From Porogramme epimiltina (Eukaryota; Basidiomycota; Agaricomycetes; Polyporales; Polyporaceae): a stretch of 10,022 nt of DNA. Shown one piece after another: positions 7,329 through 10,022 of this stretch. The stretch covers positions 1 to 10,022 of the forward strand of contig FTLJ01000254.1 of the NCBI GenBank assembly GCA_900155495.1, given 5' to 3'. The notes beneath the pieces are model-generated. The model had not been told where the DNA came from, made no database searches, and saw only the letters and a list, made by a program, of their open reading frames with translations. Position numbers and translations under genes: made by a program. The stretch's first letter is position 1. Each line of letters begins with the position of its first letter.

Positions 7329-7676
7329 GGTTACGAGTCTGCAGCAGGCAACTTTGTCGAAGCGGCGGGCTGTCCGCGACGCCACCTGGCTTCCCAGGAC
7401 GAGCCACCGGCGTGGGTGTCGGGTGGGGACGTGCGCGAAACGACGCTGTCCCGGTCTTCGATCGTCCCCGCGAGCACCGACCGAAGCGGCCGTGGCTCCA
7501 GCGCCCCCGTCCACGACGACGACTCCGATCGCACTCGCAGTCCGCCCTCGTTATTTCCCGCTGTCGATCGAGGGGTGCGCTCTCCTCCTGGCTCTAGACC
7601 CCGTTCTGGCCCTGGCGTGAGCTCCCGCCTGCCGGCATCCTCCCGTCCCACCCTGCCTCGCACATCGTCCATCTAA
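7329..7676 (+). other. possible Ser/Pro/Arg-rich coding fragment or upstream ORF
   Basis: The frame is open from 7329 to the TAA at 7674-7676, in the same frame as and just 24 bases before the ATG at 7701. It reads as disordered fungal sequence (VHDDDSDRTRSPPSL, ...RTSSI). No ATG begins it and no clear 5' splice partner was found; AG acceptors at 7343 and 7346 are possible. It could be the last exon of an unseen gene, a decayed paralogue, or part of a long leader. The minus-strand frame over the same bases is equally open, so composition alone may explain it. Confidence 0.2.
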
Positions 7677-7700
7677 GAGCGCAACGCGCACAGGCTGCGC

Positions 7701-9072
7701 ATGCCGTCTGCACCACCTCAGTCCGCGTTGGTCATGACTGGCGAGGTCGCCGTCGTCGCCGTCGCTGCCCTCGCTGCAGCTGTCAAGTGCGTCTTCAACC
7801 GCCGCCGCCGTCGCAAACGTCTCCAAGAGGCTCAAGAGGGCAAGGTCGACGACCCGCCCCTCACCAGCCTCCCGTTGCGCAGTGCGTATCCCGTCCAGTA
7901 GAAAGATAGGGGGCTCACCATCGCCGTGCGATGCAGGATCGGCCTCGCGCACACGAAATGCGACCGAGCTGGAGCTCGAAGAGGGCCGTGCAGGCTACGC
8001 ACTAGGAAAAGCGACGTCAGCATCCCTGTCAACAACTCCCTCGCAGGCGACACTCGACACACCCCGTCCCCTCTTCCACCACTCCTTCCACAAGCACTCT
8101 TCACCCTCGCTTTCCAGCTCGTACTCGTCCCAGCCGCTGCTCAACTACGGCGAGCGCGACTCCACAGCCGCCGAGTCGCGCTCGTCGTACGCCAGCGCAG
8201 ATACCCTCCCCATACCCGCCCCCGCACACCTCCGCTCGCGCTCGCACTCGCACTCCCATCTTCGTCCATCGAGCGCCGGTACCTCCACCGCCGCCATGCC
8301 CCCCACCCCTACCGCCGCGCCAGAGCCCGAGCCCCCGCGCGCAACCCCACCAGGCCGGCAGTACGCGCCCCCACCAGGCCTGCAATACGGACGGAGACAC
8401 TCACCTGCACAGCTCTCTGTTGACGAGGCTGACCCGCTATCGCGCAGCACGAGCGCGTCGTCCACCCTCCCACCGTCGTACCACACCCGCCACTCCAACC
8501 TCTCCAGCACCTATCCCCTTCCCCCGCCCCAGCCGCCCTCGCGCACAGTCTCCGCCGCCGCCGCCGCTCCCTCCGCCCCTCCGTCTTCCGCCCCAGCCAA
8601 AGGCGGGGAGGACACAGCGAACGCGCACCCGCACCGCACGACGTCCCCCGCGCCCCCATACACGAGCGCAGGCCGCGCACGCGCACGGATGCACAGGCGC
8701 AGCCTGTCGCTCGGCGCGGCGACGATGTCGTCGACGCACACGTGGCGCCCCTCGCCGCCGTCTGCGTACCTGCGCGAGGTGCGCGCGCACCGCGCCGGCG
8801 CGCAGGTCGCGGGCCCGGCCTCGGGCGTCGTGGACCCGGACTCGGCGCTCCTCGCGTACGCGCACGCGCACGCGCGGGGCCGGTCGGTGGACGGGGGGCG
8901 CCGCGCGCATGTGCGCCGCACCTCGTCCGGGTCGGGGTCGCGCTCCCACAGGCGGCTCGTGAAGCGGAAGAGATCGGTCGATGGGGGCGTGAGGGTTATG
9001 GGGGGCCCGTTGGGGGCGGTGGGAGCGGGGTATCGCGAGGATGGGGAGCCGACGTCGTGTTTTGAGGACTAG
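7701..9072 (+). CDS. Ser/Pro/Arg-rich protein with N-terminal hydrophobic segment and PPSY motif
   Basis: Two exons: 7701-7881 and 7937-9072. They are joined by a 55-base intron (GTGCGT...ATGCAG, branch-like CTCAC at 7914-7918); the split codon is AGA, giving TSLPLRRSASRTRN. An in-frame TAA at 7674-7676 fixes the start at 7701 (or Met12). The product has 438 residues, family not recognised. Residues 10-32 are hydrophobic (VAVVAVAALAAAV) but contain Glu15 and Lys29, so the membrane helix is weaker than in the 5982 protein. It is followed by NRRRRRKR. The remainder is disordered: Ser/His repeats near RSRSHSHSHL, a tandem PPG(R/L)QY pair encoded at 8348-8392, and PPSY at residues 239-242, a candidate WW-domain ligand. 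Further on come RMHRRSLSLG and a C-terminal Arg/Gly-rich part ending in CFED. High third-position GC is kept along the exon. The long minus-strand frame here is Arg/Ala junk. Function is unknown; a membrane-anchored adaptor is possible. Confidence 0.7.
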
Positions 9073-10022
9073 ATTCAGGAGGACGCGTTCATTTTTGTGT
9101 GTGCGGATTTTTTCGTTGATATATGTACATACTTTTGTTTGGCTTGCTGTAAGATGAGGATGAGCAATGTGTCTCTTCGCGTTGGAATGTAGACTCACTT
9201 GGCTCTCTGAGAGTGGGGATGCGTAGTTCGCACTGTGATTCATGGGTTTAAGACCGCAACGTGGAGTGGTAAGGTGGAAATTTGCCCTTGGGTTGAACTT
9301 GAGAGAAACATTGGTAGCTTCAAAGTGGCGGCTCTGGTTCGAGTTCGGGTTACCAGGACTCCGTGACCTACGGGAGTGACACGATGCTGTGACGCGATCA
9401 TCACGCCTCGGCCGTGACTCGCTCAGGCAAGTAACGGCGTCGGCTATTTATCCCGTCTTTCACCTCCCGAATACGAAGACACTATTGAGCGCGACAGCCG
9501 GAGCACTAAGCTTTCTTTCTAAACCAATACGCCCTTTAAGCCCCTTCTATGCGTCTCCAGACGGTAGTCAAATAGACAGATGAACACAGTCGACGTCTGC
9601 CTTCAGGACTAGATGTAGGGAAGAGCCTCAAGAGTCAAGAGGCTGTTAGCCCATGGTCCTCTATATACTGTGGAGGTCGCGACAGCAAGGTAAGCGCTAT
9701 TCATCTCTCACTATCTGCTTCCTCCCCCCACATTGAGGTGCTTCCCGTAAGGGAATCTCAACCGTACGATTTTATGCATCTCGAAACCCTCCATAGCTCG
9801 CCGCGAGGGTCGGTTTGGTTAGTTGGACGGGCGCGAGGCCAGCTGGAGGCCGACATGGTGCGTGTACCCACTATAGTGCTATTTTGTCGATGTCAACCCC
9901 TCAATAGGCGAGGATAGCCCGCCGAGATGTAAAGTAATAAAACGATCCCGTTGCATGCACACAAATACCAATACAATGCGTATAACACACCCCCACACCC
10001 CCCCGTCCCCCCTCCCCTTCCC
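9073..10022. other. 3' flank and intergenic DNA, no gene supported
   Basis: The first about 110 bases are T-rich and look like a 3' untranslated region (TTTTTTCGTTGATATATGTAC). Beyond that only short frames occur. A TATATA-like site near 9662 (CTATATACTG) could serve a gene beyond the window. A small imperfect hairpin lies at 9733-9761, and the last 35 bases are C-rich low complexity. Confidence 0.5.
9733..9761. repeat. small imperfect hairpin
   Basis: TTGAG and TTCCC are mirrored by GGGAA and CTCAA around a GTAA loop (9747-9750), with an internal asymmetry. It is too small to name a function. Confidence 0.35.

Noticed and set aside
7551..7952. Minus-strand frame of 133 codons over the first exon of the 7701 gene
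   Set aside because: It is a shadow: it crosses the intron and the upstream stop region without motifs, while the plus strand gives a clean spliced frame.
8437..9243. Long minus-strand open frame of 268 codons
   Set aside because: It is antisense to the well-supported second exon of the 7701 gene. Its product is an Arg/Ala/Val-rich composition artefact, and it crosses the 3' untranslated region.
9301..9360. Possible tRNA B-box (GGTTCGAGTTC) preceded by an A-box-like TAGCTTCAAAGTGG
   Set aside because: The spacing is too short, and no acceptor or anticodon stems can be paired.
9985..10022. Telomere-like C-rich end of the window
   Set aside because: The C runs are irregular and do not repeat CCCTAA or any fixed unit. 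It is ordinary low-complexity sequence.

Overview
The window looks like nuclear DNA of a filamentous basidiomycete (Agaricomycetes). The protein-coding pieces have the composition and families usual there. Introns are short, with GT/GC donors, CTNAC-type branch sites and AG acceptors. One segment matches the 3' half of a transposase-type protein that is widespread in mushrooms and polypores. The assignment rests on reading the sequence and on remembered family motifs; no database search was possible. Two N bases at 341-342 show this is a draft assembly, so single-base frameshifts may be errors.

Layout: (a) 1-558 (+), the 3' end of an F-box/LRR-like protein gene with one intron. (b) 1128-1767 (+), a TATA box followed by the first two exons of a secreted lysophospholipase (phospholipase B family). 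Its first intron appears to be of the GC-AG type, and the coding signal is lost exactly at the nucleophile motif. (c) 2030-4181 (+), a decayed DNA-transposon gene. There is an uncertain 5' exon pair with an AT-rich intron, then three or four recognisable C-terminal exons, but no room for the large catalytic centre. (d) 4423-5068 (-), a C-terminal piece of a fungal-specific (Zn2Cys6-type) transcription factor, split by a frameshift at a G4 run. (e) 5580-5890, a diverged 10-bp tandem repeat tract with its two halves in opposite orientation. (f) 5982-6449 (+), a small single-pass membrane protein with a C-terminal PPPY motif. (g) 6450-7328, no supportable gene. (h) 7329-7676, a weak low-complexity ORF. 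(i) 7701-9072 (+), a two-exon gene for a 438-residue Ser/Pro/Arg-rich protein with an N-terminal hydrophobic segment and a PPSY motif. (j) 9073-10022, 3' flank and intergenic DNA.

Overall, the left two thirds read as a gene graveyard: several truncated host genes around a degenerate transposon and a minisatellite. The right third holds two probably intact genes of similar architecture (membrane anchor, basic stop-transfer, disordered tail, PPxY). I found no clear evidence for a new multi-gene system. The best leads are the PPxY membrane-protein pair, the phased decamer tract and the GC-AG intron.
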